Positions 53,271 to 61,962 of a stretch of DNA of 64,000 bases are shown piece after piece. Within the stretch, counting starts at the first letter, position 1; each line of letters starts with the position of its first letter. Below the pieces are notes generated by a model. The model ran no database searches. It saw only the letters and a list, made by a program, of their open reading frames with translations, and had not been told where the DNA came from. The stretch covers positions 1 to 64,000 of the forward strand of contig NZ_LRRH01000011.1 in assembly GCF_001646785.1 (NCBI RefSeq). The letters run 5' to 3'. The translations under genes were made by a program, and so were the position numbers. This stretch comes from Rhodococcus phenolicus. GTDB taxonomy: Bacteria > Actinomycetota > Actinomycetes > Mycobacteriales > Mycobacteriaceae.

Positions 53271-53821
53271 GGCACGTCCTGTTCCGAAGCGGGAGTGAGA
53301 GCGTCGAGCATGTCCTGGCACCAATCGCGGAAACCCTCTTCGACGCGGATGCCTCCGCGCAGCACGAGGTACTGGTGCAGGTCCGGGCCCCGACGCGGCG
53401 GGGACTCCGGGAAGTCGCGTTTCTCGATCAGCCGGTAGACGTCGAGCCGCGCGGCGTGGGCGTCGCGGTGACGGGTGATCTCCGCGAGCAGTTCGGTCAG
53501 CGTGCCGGGGCGCGCTGCACGGACCTTCACGGCGAGTTCGCTGCGCAGATGGTCGGGTTCGGACGGCGTGGCGACCCAGCGGTCCAGTTCGGCGTGGCCG
53601 GCGCCGGCCACTCGATAGACCTTCTTGTCCGGGCGACCCTCCTGCGCCACGGTTTCACCGGTCACCCAGCCGCGATCCTTCATCCGGTGCAGTACCCGGT
53701 AGATCTGCTGGTGGCTGGCGCTGTGGAAGAACCCGATGGACCGGTCGAAGCGGCGGGCCAGTTCGTAGCCGGATCCGGCCCGCTCGTCGAGGGAGACGAG
53801 CAGGGCATGTTCGAGTGCCAT
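53267..53821 (-). CDS. PadR-family regulator
   Basis: The ATG at 53821 gives 185 residues. The winged helix contains LDERAGSGYELARRFDRSIGFFHSASHQQIYRVLHRMKDRGWV, the PadR hallmark, followed by a coiled-coil C-terminal domain (VirR_alpha type). It is translated immediately ahead of the flavoenzyme, with overlapping stop and start, so it probably represses its own operon. A 6-6-6 palindrome just before the ATG fits autoregulation. Confidence 0.9.
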   Translation of the reverse strand: MALEHALLVSLDERAGSGYELARRFDRSIGFFHSASHQQIYRVLHRMKDRGWVTGETVAQEGRPDKKVYRVAGAGHAELDRWVATPSEPDHLRSELAVKVRAARPGTLTELLAEITRHRDAHAARLDVYRLIEKRDFPESPPRRGPDLHQYLVLRGGIRVEEGFRDWCQDMLDALTPASEQDVP

Positions 53822-53829
53822 GACGACAG

Positions 53830-53847
53830 TATGCAACGAGGTGCATA
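53830..53847 (-). promoter_or_regulatory. Likely PadR operator
   Basis: TATGCA-N6-TGCATA lies nine bases upstream of the padR start; a further AAATGCATA follows 8 bases on. Spacing fits a PadR dimer site. Confidence 0.5.
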
Positions 53848-53876
53848 TGGACACAAATGCATAGGGCGGAAGTGGT

Positions 53877-53908
53877 GGTTGGTATACCGAAATTTCGATA
53901 CACCAACC
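53877..53908. repeat. 32-bp near-perfect palindrome
   Basis: The arms GGTTGGT and ACCAACC enclose a core around ACCGAAATTTCG; 28 of 32 positions are self-complementary. A diverged copy lies after the next gene at 54948-54974. Confidence 0.85.
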
Positions 53909-54045
53909 ATCATTGCGGGCACTTCCGGCCGGTCGGCGCCCGCGTGCAGGGACGTTGTCCACAGGTGGCAGTTCCATCCCCAGGACGAGCGAATCGAGTG
54001 GTTCTCCGGCGGATCCCGCGGTCGCGTTGCGGCACCATCGCCGGC

Positions 54046-54942
54046 ATGGAGGATCCACGAGTGTTGACGCGCGCACGACTACTCGCGGCGGGTACGTCCG
54101 CCTTCGAGATCGCTCGCGAACTTCGAACCGGCGAGCTGGTGCCGGTCGCCCACGGCGTCTACTTGCGACGGGGCGATCACGGTGCGCTCGACGGCACCGG
54201 CCGGCATCGGGTGCTCGCGCGTCATTTCGGCTCGACTCTGGACCAGGGGGAGGCGATCAGCCACATCTCGGCGGCGACGCTGCACGGGGCACCTGTCTGG
54301 AATCTCCCGCTGACGCGTGTGCACGTGTCGCGGACTCCCGGCGCCGGCGCACGGCACCGGGGACGGTTGCACATCCACACCGCGCGATGGATGGATGCAG
54401 ACCTCACAGTCGTCGATGCTGTACCGGTGACGTCGGTGGCCAGGACGATCGCGGACGTCGCACGCACCGTGCCGCGCCCACAGGCGGTGATCATCGGTGA
54501 TGCGCTCCTGCGCATCGATCCCGCGGCCGCGGCGTGGTTGCCACGCGTGGTGGAGGCCGCGTCGGGGCTCCACGGTGTCGCACGTGCGCGTGCGGTGGCA
54601 GGCTTCCTCGACGCACGCAGCGAGAGTGTCGGCGAGTCGTTGTCGCGGGTCCGGATCGAGGAGGCGGGCCTGCCCCGTCCGGTTCTGCAGCACGAGGTCG
54701 TCGTGCGTGACGGACGGCGTTGCCGCCTCGACTTCTTCTGGGACGAGGCCGGAGTCGTCGGAGAGTTCGACGGGGCGGGAAAATACTCGGACCGGCGCGA
54801 CCTCGTCGCAGAGAAACTCCGAGAGGATGCGTTGCGCGACGTCGGGTTCGAGGTGATCCGCTGGAACTGGGCGGAGCTGGACCGTTTCGACGTGGTCGTG
54901 CGGCGGTTCGAGCGTGCTCGCGCACGGAGAAGACGACAGTGA
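54046..54942 (+). CDS. AbiEi-like / DUF559 (Vsr-type nuclease fold) protein
   Basis: The ATG at 54046 (or GTG at 54061) gives 298 residues. Residues about 5-45 (RVLTRARLLAAGTSAFEIARELRTGELVPVAHGVYL) match the winged-helix antitoxin domain of type IV AbiEi proteins. The C-terminal 100 residues are DUF559: ESLSR, CRLDFFW, VGEFDGAGKY and VIRWNW carry the E, D, E-x-D/K pattern of a PD-(D/E)XK/Vsr-like nuclease. No AbiEii toxin partner is adjacent. Such genes are numerous and usually solitary in Rhodococcus; their role is unknown. It is bracketed by related palindromes. Confidence 0.8.
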   Translation: MEDPRVLTRARLLAAGTSAFEIARELRTGELVPVAHGVYLRRGDHGALDGTGRHRVLARHFGSTLDQGEAISHISAATLHGAPVWNLPLTRVHVSRTPGAGARHRGRLHIHTARWMDADLTVVDAVPVTSVARTIADVARTVPRPQAVIIGDALLRIDPAAAAWLPRVVEAASGLHGVARARAVAGFLDARSESVGESLSRVRIEEAGLPRPVLQHEVVVRDGRRCRLDFFWDEAGVVGEFDGAGKYSDRRDLVAEKLREDALRDVGFEVIRWNWAELDRFDVVVRRFERARARRRRQ

Positions 54943-54947
54943 CGATC

Positions 54948-54974
54948 GGTGTACCGAAATATCGGTCGTCAACC
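54948..54974. repeat. Diverged copy of the palindromic element
   Basis: GGTGTACCGAAATATCGGT followed by CGTCAACC aligns with the element at 53881-53908 with few changes and starts six bases after the DUF559 stop. Its core ACCGAAATATCGGT is palindromic at 12 of 14 positions. Confidence 0.75.
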
Positions 54975-55017
54975 GTCATATGGGGCAGCTCCGCGACGAC
55001 CGGTTTAGGCTGCGGGA

Positions 55018-56352
55018 ATGAGCGCACACACGGCCGTTCCGGCAGGGATCGGGACGGCGACGACGCGGCGGCAGGTCTTCGCGTGGGGTCTGTGGGACTG
55101 GGGATCGGCCGCGTTCAATGCGGTGATCCTCACGTTCGTCTTCTCCGTGTACCTCACCGACGCCGTCGGCGACGACCTGCCCGGAACCGTCTCGGCGAGT
55201 ACATGGTTGGGCTGGTCGCTCGGGATCGCCGGGTTCGTCATCGCGGTCACAGCGCCGGTCTCCGGGCAACGTTACGACGCCACCGGCCGGCGCAAACGGT
55301 CCCTCGCGGTACTCACCTTCGTCACGGTCGCGGCGATGGCCGGGATGTACTTCGTGCGCGACGACCACCACTATCTGTGGTTGGGGCTGGTCCTGCTCGG
55401 TGTCGCCTCGGTGATCGCCGAGCTCGCCCAGGTCCCGTACAACGCGATGATGCGCCAGATCTCCACCGAGGAGAACATCGGCAGGGTTTCCGGATTCGGT
55501 TGGTCCATGGGGTATTTCGGCGGCATCGTGCTGCTGCTGTTGTGCTATACCGGGTTCATCGCCGGAGACGGAGACACCCGCGGCTTCCTGGCGCTGAGTA
55601 CCGACGACGGCACCAACATCCGGCTGGTCGCGCTGCTCGCCGCCGTGTGGTTCGGCGTCTTCGCGATTCCGGTACTGCTCGCGGTCCCCGAACTGCCCCC
55701 GACCGGTGTCGATCCCGGTGCGGACAAGGGTGGCCTCGTCGAGGCATACAGGGTGCTGTGGCGCGACCTGCGTGAGCTGTGGCGCGCGGACCGTCGCACC
55801 ATCTGGTTCCTGGGCGCGTCGGCCCTGTTCCGCGACGGCCTCGCCGGCGTCTTCACGTTCGGCGCGGTGCTCGCCGTGACCGTCTACGGCATCGGGTCGG
55901 GCGACGTGCTGTTGTTCGGGGTCGCGGCGAATGTGGTGGCCGCGCTCGGCGCGCTCGTCGCCGGACGTATCGACGATCGGGTCGGCCCGAAGGCGGTCAT
56001 CGTGGTCTCGCTCGCCGCGATGATCGTCGTCGGGGTGGTGCTCCTCGCGGTGTCCGGCCCGGTGATGTTCTGGATCTTCGGGCTGTTGCTGTGCCTGTTC
56101 GTCGGGCCCGCGCAAGCGTCCGCGCGCACGTTCCTCGCGCGGATCACCCCGCCGGGCCGGGAAGGCCAGATGTTCGGGCTCTACGCCACCACCGGCCGGG
56201 CGGTGTCCTTCCTTGCGCCTACGCTGTTCGGGTTCTTCGCGTGGGGATTCGGCGCGGACCGTGCGGGCATCGCCGGACTCCTCGTCGTGCTCGGCGCCGG
56301 TCTCGCGGCGTTGCTGGCCGTGCGGGCACCCGAATCGGCGGTCAGCCCTTGA
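55018..56352 (+). CDS. MFS transporter, Atg22/UMF1 family
   Basis: A 444-residue protein with about 12 membrane helices. FAWGLWDWGSAAFNAVILTFVFSVYL is the typical N-terminal signature of the UMF1/Atg22-like family, and VPYNAMMRQISTEENIGRVSGFGWSMGYFGG the family-specific loop. Yeast Atg22 exports amino acids from the vacuole; bacterial substrates are not established. The 3' end overlaps the convergent thioesterase gene by 11 bases. Confidence 0.88.
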   Translation: MSAHTAVPAGIGTATTRRQVFAWGLWDWGSAAFNAVILTFVFSVYLTDAVGDDLPGTVSASTWLGWSLGIAGFVIAVTAPVSGQRYDATGRRKRSLAVLTFVTVAAMAGMYFVRDDHHYLWLGLVLLGVASVIAELAQVPYNAMMRQISTEENIGRVSGFGWSMGYFGGIVLLLLCYTGFIAGDGDTRGFLALSTDDGTNIRLVALLAAVWFGVFAIPVLLAVPELPPTGVDPGADKGGLVEAYRVLWRDLRELWRADRRTIWFLGASALFRDGLAGVFTFGAVLAVTVYGIGSGDVLLFGVAANVVAALGALVAGRIDDRVGPKAVIVVSLAAMIVVGVVLLAVSGPVMFWIFGLLLCLFVGPAQASARTFLARITPPGREGQMFGLYATTGRAVSFLAPTLFGFFAWGFGADRAGIAGLLVVLGAGLAALLAVRAPESAVSP

Positions 56353-57169
56353 AGTAGACGAGCTGGTGGGTCGTCGCGAGCAGTTCGCCGTCGCTGCTCC
56401 ACAGCTCACCGGACTGGTCGAAGTAGCCCTTGCCGAAATGCTGCGAGCGTGCAGTGCCGAGTACCGACGCGTCGGACTGGCGTGCCAGCGCGTCCGCGTC
56501 CGCGTGGAAGTAGACGGTCAAGGACACCGTTCCGGCGGGCATGTACTGCCCGCGCCGCAGGAACACCCGCGGGAAGAACACATCGCACAACGAGGTCAGT
56601 GCCGCGAAGTCCAGTGGACGCGGCGGCGCGTCCCGCACCCACAAGGTCGTCGTCGAATCAGGGTTCTCGCCGGTCTCCGGCCCCGGTACCGCGCCCTCGA
56701 CGAAGCGCATCTCGTAGTTGCGCGACCACGCGATGAACTCGGGGAGCGACTGTTGCGCGACATCCTGTGCCGGGGGAGCATCGGGCGCGACGGCCTCGGT
56801 CGACGACCAGGTGTCGCGTCGCGTGCCGAACACCGCGGTCGCGGTGGTCGTGACCGCCCCGTCCTGGGACAACTCGATCGACCAGTGCTGCGTCGACCTG
56901 TTGGTGCGCACCGGGCGCGCGGCGATCTCGAACTCACCATCCGCCAGTGGCCCGCAGTAGTTGACGGTGAGCGAGAGCGGCACGCCGAGAACCTCGGGAT
57001 GCTGCTGGACCGCGCGCACCAGGGTCGCGGCCGTGATTCCGCCGAACGGTCCGACCATGTTCGCGTACGCCGGGTGGGTGCGGCCCGTGTAGCGGTGCGC
57101 GTCGGCGGCGACGAGCGAGACGGCGGCGTCGAAGACGTGGGTGTCTTCGGTGGTGTCGAGTTCGGTCAC
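56342..57169 (-). CDS. TesB-like acyl-CoA thioesterase (double hotdog)
   Basis: The GTG at 57169 with AGGAG nine bases upstream gives 275 residues. Two hotdog halves are visible: HPAYANMVGPFGGITAATLVRAVQ in the N-terminal half and LARQSDASVLGTARSQHFGKGYFDQSGELWSSDGELLATTHQLVYFK at the end, the usual TesB-like tail. It hydrolyses acyl-CoA esters, chain length unknown. Divergent from a TetR gene with a palindrome between them, so probably induced by its substrate. Confidence 0.88.
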   Translation of the reverse strand: MTELDTTEDTHVFDAAVSLVAADAHRYTGRTHPAYANMVGPFGGITAATLVRAVQQHPEVLGVPLSLTVNYCGPLADGEFEIAARPVRTNRSTQHWSIELSQDGAVTTTATAVFGTRRDTWSSTEAVAPDAPPAQDVAQQSLPEFIAWSRNYEMRFVEGAVPGPETGENPDSTTTLWVRDAPPRPLDFAALTSLCDVFFPRVFLRRGQYMPAGTVSLTVYFHADADALARQSDASVLGTARSQHFGKGYFDQSGELWSSDGELLATTHQLVYFKG

Positions 57170-57204
57170 GGTGGACTCCTGACGTCCCGGTGCTGGCGTT
57201 CTAA

Positions 57205-57218
57205 GTATGACAACATAC
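57205..57218. promoter_or_regulatory. Inverted repeat between thioesterase and TetR genes
   Basis: GTATG-ACAA-CATAC sits in the 92-base divergent gap, between the two start codons, as expected for a TetR operator covering both promoters. Confidence 0.5.
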
Positions 57219-57261
57219 ATAATTCGAGTAGGCAATTCCGATCGGATCGTGGGAGGGTGCG

Positions 57262-57855
57262 ATGGCACGGCGGCAGAGCGGAACCACGGGACCGCGCGCG
57301 GCGATGACGGCCAGCGCCGTGACGTTGATGCGGGAACGCGGGGTGGCTGCGACCTCGTTCGCCGACGTCCTCGCCCACAGCGGAGCTCCCCGCGGGTCGA
57401 TCTATCACCACTTTCCCGGTGGCAAGACCCAGCTGATCGAGGAAGCCACCCGCTCGGCCGCCGATGAGCTCACCGTCAGGATCGAGCAGATCCTGGACTC
57501 GGGCGACACCGTCAGCGCGCTCCGGTGGCTCGTCGACCTGTGGCGACGAGGCCTCGAGGCCACCGGCTACGTAGCGGGCTGCCCGATCGTCGCGGCCGCC
57601 CTGGGCACCGAGGCGTCGGCCCGCGACATCGCCGGCGCCGCTTTCGTGCGCTGGAGCGAGATGATCGGCGCGCGGCTCGTCGCCGACGGCATCGACCCGG
57701 CGCGTGCCGCGACCCTCGCGACGATGATCGTCGGCGCGCTCGAAGGCGGGTTGATCGTCGCGCAGGCGCAGCGCAGTGCGGCGCCGCTGGACGCGGTCGT
57801 CGGCGAACTCGAACTGTTGTGCCGCGCTGCGGGGGCCGCGACGCCGGATACGTGA
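57262..57855 (+). CDS. TetR-family regulator (LmrA/YxaF type)
   Basis: 197 residues from the ATG at 57262. The helix-turn-helix region VAATSFADVLAHSGAPRGSIYHHFPGGKTQLIEEA and the later GCPIVAAALG segment are typical of the LmrA/YxaF subgroup. Divergent from the thioesterase. Convergent with the epoxide-hydrolase-like gene, 13 bases between stops. Confidence 0.9.
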   Translation: MARRQSGTTGPRAAMTASAVTLMRERGVAATSFADVLAHSGAPRGSIYHHFPGGKTQLIEEATRSAADELTVRIEQILDSGDTVSALRWLVDLWRRGLEATGYVAGCPIVAAALGTEASARDIAGAAFVRWSEMIGARLVADGIDPARAATLATMIVGALEGGLIVAQAQRSAAPLDAVVGELELLCRAAGAATPDT

Positions 57856-57868
57856 GTGCGAAGACCCG

Positions 57869-58702
57869 TCACTGCCCGATGCGTGTGCGGATCGCCTCCG
57901 CCAGTGCTGCGGGTTCCTCTTCCGGAACCCAGTGACTCACATCGTCCAGGACGACGAATTCGTAGTCGGCGTCGGCGTATTCGTGGCAGCGTTCCGCGCC
58001 GGCCCGGGCCACCGCGACATCTGCGGTGCTCCACACGTAGGTGGTGGGCACCTTCACCGACGGAAGATCGCGGAAGTCGCGTCCCATCGCGCGGTACCAG
58101 TTCAGCGCCGCGGTCATCGCGCCGGGCGCAGTCAGTACCCGGACGTATTCCTCGACGGCAGCGTGGTCGGGCATCGGGCTGTACATCGCGCGCAGGCGCC
58201 GGGCGCCGTCGTCGAGCAGCACCGACTCGGCTTTGCCTTCCAGGCGCAGCAGCTTGATGTACGCCGATCGTGACTTCTGGTCCTCGTCGTGCTGCAGCGC
58301 CCAGCTGTAGGCGGCGGGATGCGGCACCGAGACCGCGGTGAATGTGCGGACGCGGTCGGGGTGGTGTGCAGCGAGGTGCCAGCCGACGACGGCGCCCCAG
58401 TCGTGCCCGGCGACGTGTGCGGTGTCGATCCCCAAACCGTCCAGCAGCCCGAGGACGTCGCCGACCAGCGCACCGATCGTGTAGGACGACACGTCGGCGG
58501 GACGGGCGCCGGGGGAGTAGCCCCGCTGGTCGGGGATGACGACGCGCAGGCCCGCCTCGGCGAGCCACCGGCCCGCATGTTCCCAGCTGCGCCCGGTTTC
58601 GGGGAAGCCGTGCAGCAGGACGAGCGGGGCGCCCTCCTGGGGGCCGGCGATACGGACGTCGAAGGTGAGGTCGCCGAGTGCGACGCGGCTGATCTCGAAC
58701 AT
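57869..58702 (-). CDS. Alpha/beta hydrolase, epoxide-hydrolase-like
   Basis: The ATG at 58702 gives 277 residues. The oxyanion motif HGFPETGRSW, the nucleophile elbow GHDWGAVVGW (Asp) and the histidine in DDVSHWVPEEEP define a soluble epoxide hydrolase or haloalkane-dehalogenase-like enzyme; an Asp in STADVAVA may complete the triad. HGFPE and the GYSPGARP segment favour epoxide hydrolase. Cytoplasmic. Downstream of a TetR gene on the same strand, with a 23-base gap, so the pair may be an operon. Confidence 0.87.
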   Translation of the reverse strand: MFEISRVALGDLTFDVRIAGPQEGAPLVLLHGFPETGRSWEHAGRWLAEAGLRVVIPDQRGYSPGARPADVSSYTIGALVGDVLGLLDGLGIDTAHVAGHDWGAVVGWHLAAHHPDRVRTFTAVSVPHPAAYSWALQHDEDQKSRSAYIKLLRLEGKAESVLLDDGARRLRAMYSPMPDHAAVEEYVRVLTAPGAMTAALNWYRAMGRDFRDLPSVKVPTTYVWSTADVAVARAGAERCHEYADADYEFVVLDDVSHWVPEEEPAALAEAIRTRIGQ

Positions 58703-58725
58703 GGCGCCACCGTACGGTGCGGGGT

Positions 58726-59370
58726 TCACTCGTGGGTGGGTTTCCACGCCCCCATGCCGAGGATGATCAGACGCATTTGCTTCTCGCCGCGGGTGATCAC
58801 GGCCGCCTCGTCCGGCCCACCCGGCGTTTCGACGGCGAGCAGTTCGACGGCCACCTCGAGCAGGGCGACGACGAGCAGGGCCGCAGCCATCTCCAGGTCG
58901 TCGTCGCTCCACCCGTCCAGCCCCGGCATCCCACCGAGGTCGAGCGCGAGTTCCCCTGTGAGCAATCGCAATTCGTCGTTGACGGCCCGGGACACCTCGG
59001 GTGAACCACCGTGTCGTTCGCGGGCCAGGAATCGGAACGAGGCCTCGTGCGCGCGGATCTGCTCGACCAGCACGGCCAGCGACGCCCGGGCGTTGTCGCC
59101 CGCGCTCCGGGCGCGGCGGGCGTCACGCAGTACCTGCCGCAGGACACGCATCGTGTCGGCGGCCAGGGTGACGCCGAGTTCGTCCATCGACGCGAAGTGG
59201 CGATAGAACGCGGTGGGGACGATCCCGGCTTCGCGAGCGACCTCGCGCAGGCTCACCGTCGAGAAGCTCCGGTCTGCCGCCAGCGCGAGTGCGGCATCGA
59301 GCAGGGTGCGGCGCGTGCGTTCCTTGCGGGCCGCCCTGGTGGTGGGTTCGGGGACGGGGGCTACGGACAC
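58726..59370 (-). CDS. TetR-family regulator, likely of the desaturase operon
   Basis: The GTG at 59370 gives 214 residues. The helix-turn-helix is SFSTVSLREVAREAGIVPTAFYRHFASMDELGVTLA; FYRHF is a strong TetR signature, and this subgroup includes fatty-acid-responsive repressors such as DesT and FabR. Divergent from the ferredoxin reductase/desaturase genes with a 28-bp near-palindrome between them. It may also drive the epoxide-hydrolase-like gene behind it. Confidence 0.9.
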   Translation of the reverse strand: MSVAPVPEPTTRAARKERTRRTLLDAALALAADRSFSTVSLREVAREAGIVPTAFYRHFASMDELGVTLAADTMRVLRQVLRDARRARSAGDNARASLAVLVEQIRAHEASFRFLARERHGGSPEVSRAVNDELRLLTGELALDLGGMPGLDGWSDDDLEMAAALLVVALLEVAVELLAVETPGGPDEAAVITRGEKQMRLIILGMGAWKPTHE

Positions 59371-59467
59371 GGACCCGAGTCTAGGCAGAGCGGCCTCCAG
59401 GAATCGAATACCGGTGTAACGGGCGTCACATGCGTGTTGACAGGCGGCGGGTGGGTGCTGCAACACT

Positions 59468-59495
59468 ATTTGAGTGTACAAGTGTGCACTTAAAT
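59468..59495. promoter_or_regulatory. 28-bp palindromic operator candidate
   Basis: Arms ATTTgAGTGtACA and TGTgCACTtAAAT (lower case are mismatches) around AG; 22 of 28 positions pair. It lies 24 bases before the ferredoxin reductase start and about 98 from the TetR start, as for FabR/DesT-type control of unsaturated fatty acid synthesis. Confidence 0.65.
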
Positions 59496-59518
59496 CGGAT
59501 CGGTCGGGAGGTCCCGCA

Positions 59519-60622
59519 ATGGTCGTCTCACCCCTCACACGCGTCGGAGCCGGACGGCGTACAGCGAACGTGTTCACCGGCGCCCTGCGGCTGATGTCCT
59601 GGCCGCACCACCCGGATCGCTACCTGGAACTGCTGGATCCGCTGCTCACCACGCAGAGCACCCGCGCGCGGATCGTCGATGTCGACCGCACGGTGCCGGG
59701 GATGATCACACTCACGCTCCGTCCCGGGCGGCGTTGCCGGTTCGAGGCCGGCCAGCACATCCAATTCGGCGTCGTCGTCGACGGAGTCCGGCACACCCGC
59801 TGCTACTCGCCGTCGAATTCGCAGCACGCCGACGACCGGATCGTCCTCACCGTGCGTGCCCACCCCGACGGCGTCGTGTCCCGCTACCTGCACGAATCCG
59901 CCGAGCCGGGTGACGTCGTCGACCTCGGCCCTGCGGCCGGCGACTTCGTTCTCCCACCGGTCCGGTCGGACCGCCTGCTGCTCATCAGCGGAGGCAGCGG
60001 CATCACCCCGGTGCTGTCGATGCTGCACACGCTCGCCGACGAACGGCACACCGGTGCGGTCACCTTCCTGCACTACGCCCGTACCGCCGCCGACGTGCCC
60101 CAGCGCGCGCGCCTCGACGAACTCGCCGCTCGCGCCAACGTCGAGGTCGTCCTCGCTCACACCCGGGGAGACGGCGGCCATCTGCACGGCCGGTTCTGCC
60201 GCGAACACCTCGACGCCGTCGTCCCGTGGTTCCCCGGCACCGCCACCTATGCGTGCGGCCCGGCGGGGCTGACCGCGAGCGTCCGCGAGGTCTACCGCGA
60301 CGCCGGTGCTGAACAACATTTGCGCACCGAGGAATTCACCCTGCCTGCCGTCACGGTCGCCGGTGGTGCCGAAGGTACGGTCAGCTTCACCACGTCCGGA
60401 GTGGTTGCGGACAACACCGGCAGGACACTGCTGGAACAGGCCGAATCCGCCGGTCTGCGGCCCGACCACGGGTGCCGCATGGGCATCTGCCATACCTGCA
60501 CCACGGTCCGCCGATCCGGATGCACCCGCGACGTCCGCACCGGCGAACTCGATTCCGAACCCGACGCCCGCATCCGGATCTGCGTCAACGCGCCGGTCGG
60601 TGACGTCGCGGTCGATCTCTAG
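59519..60622 (+). CDS. Ferredoxin/flavin oxidoreductase, desaturase electron donor (Rv3230c-like)
   Basis: 367 residues from the ATG at 59519. An FNR-type FAD domain (RCYSPSNSQ binds FAD), an NAD(P)H domain (SGGSGITPVLSM, ACGPAGL) and a C-terminal plant-type 2Fe-2S ferredoxin with CRMGICHTC and a fourth cysteine in RICVNAP. This fusion matches Rv3230c, the reductase that passes electrons from NADPH to DesA3. It is directly upstream of the desaturase gene, same strand, 62-base gap. Confidence 0.93.
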   Translation: MVVSPLTRVGAGRRTANVFTGALRLMSWPHHPDRYLELLDPLLTTQSTRARIVDVDRTVPGMITLTLRPGRRCRFEAGQHIQFGVVVDGVRHTRCYSPSNSQHADDRIVLTVRAHPDGVVSRYLHESAEPGDVVDLGPAAGDFVLPPVRSDRLLLISGGSGITPVLSMLHTLADERHTGAVTFLHYARTAADVPQRARLDELAARANVEVVLAHTRGDGGHLHGRFCREHLDAVVPWFPGTATYACGPAGLTASVREVYRDAGAEQHLRTEEFTLPAVTVAGGAEGTVSFTTSGVVADNTGRTLLEQAESAGLRPDHGCRMGICHTCTTVRRSGCTRDVRTGELDSEPDARIRICVNAPVGDVAVDL

Positions 60623-60684
60623 ACCGGCTTCGCTCCTCGGAGCGCAGCCGATCACCCGATCTTTCGAACCCTTTGGAGGACATC

Positions 60685-61950
60685 ATGTTCGGATTGTCCC
60701 TACCGTCGATTCCCTTCCTGCCGTTCCTGTCCGGAAGCCGTGCACCCGACCCGGATCCGGTGGTCCTGAGTCGTGAGCAGGTCGAGGACATCGGCCGCGA
60801 ACTCGACGCCCTGCGCGATCGCACGGTGGCCTCGCTCGGAGCCGACGACCGCGAATACATCTACCGGGTCATCAAGGCGCAGAGAGGATTCGAGGTGGCG
60901 GGGCGTGGCCTGCTGTTCCTAGGCTTCCTGCCACCGGCGTGGATCGCGGGTGTCGCCGCACTGAGCGTGTCGAAGATCCTCGACAACATGGAGATCGGGC
61001 ACAACGTGATGCACGGTCAGTACGACTGGATGCGCGAGCCCGGACTGAACTCGCGTGTCTTCGAATGGGACACGGTGTGCCCCTCGGATCAGTGGCGGCA
61101 CTCGCACAACTACGTCCACCACACATACACGAACATCCTCGACATGGACCGCGACATCGGGTACGGCATTCTGCGCATGGATCCCGCACAGCCGTGGAAG
61201 CCGTACTACCTGGGCAACCCGCTCTACGCCGCGGCACTGATGCTGCTGTTCGAATGGGGCGTGATGCTGCACGACGCCGAAGCCGATCGCCTGTTGGCCG
61301 GCAAGCGCGACCTCCGCGAACTCGGCCCCCTCGCGCGCGGCTGGTGGCACAAGGCCGGACGGCAGGTGCTCAAGGACTATCTTGTGTTCCCGCTGCTCAC
61401 CGGACCATTGTTCGTTCCCACCCTGCTCGGCAATGCGACCGCGAATCTGGTGCGCAACGTGTGGGCGTTCTCCGTCATCTTCTGCGGGCACTTCCCGTCC
61501 GGCGTGCAATCGTTCACCGAGGAGGAAACCGCCGACGAGACGCGTGGCGAATGGTACGTGCGACAGTTGCTGGGCAGCGCGAACATCACCGGATCGCCGC
61601 TCATGCACCTGATGACCGGCAATCTGTCGCACCAGATCGAACACCACTTGTTCCCGGACCTGCCGGCCCGCCGCTACCCGGAGATCGCCCCGCAGGTGCG
61701 GGCGCTGTGCGAGAAGCACGGTCTGCCCTACAACACGGGGGGCCTGCTCCGGCAGGTCGCGTCGGTGTGGCGCAAGATCTTCACGCTGGCGCTGCCGCCG
61801 TCCTGGGTGTCCGAACCGTCCGAGAGCTCGGTCGTGATCGAGCGACGCCCCCGTCCCGCACAGTCGGATCCTGTCCCCACCGCGGAGCGCAGGGCCGACG
61901 CGGCGCGAACGGCAGAACCTCCGCGTACCCTCGTCCACGACACCGTCTGA
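60685..61950 (+). CDS. desA3: Membrane acyl-CoA delta-9 desaturase (DesA3-like)
   Basis: The ATG at 60685 follows TTGGAGGACATC; 421 residues. All three histidine boxes are present: HNVMH (about 106), HSHNYVHH (about 138) and HQIEHH (about 317), the di-iron ligands of membrane desaturases. Two to four hydrophobic segments surround them. The equivalent in M. tuberculosis (Rv3229c) makes oleic acid from stearoyl-CoA. The last 45 residues are a charged tail without homology I recognise. Operon with the reductase. Confidence 0.92.
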   Translation: MFGLSLPSIPFLPFLSGSRAPDPDPVVLSREQVEDIGRELDALRDRTVASLGADDREYIYRVIKAQRGFEVAGRGLLFLGFLPPAWIAGVAALSVSKILDNMEIGHNVMHGQYDWMREPGLNSRVFEWDTVCPSDQWRHSHNYVHHTYTNILDMDRDIGYGILRMDPAQPWKPYYLGNPLYAAALMLLFEWGVMLHDAEADRLLAGKRDLRELGPLARGWWHKAGRQVLKDYLVFPLLTGPLFVPTLLGNATANLVRNVWAFSVIFCGHFPSGVQSFTEEETADETRGEWYVRQLLGSANITGSPLMHLMTGNLSHQIEHHLFPDLPARRYPEIAPQVRALCEKHGLPYNTGGLLRQVASVWRKIFTLALPPSWVSEPSESSVVIERRPRPAQSDPVPTAERRADAARTAEPPRTLVHDTV

Positions 61951-61962
61951 GGGGATGAACGC

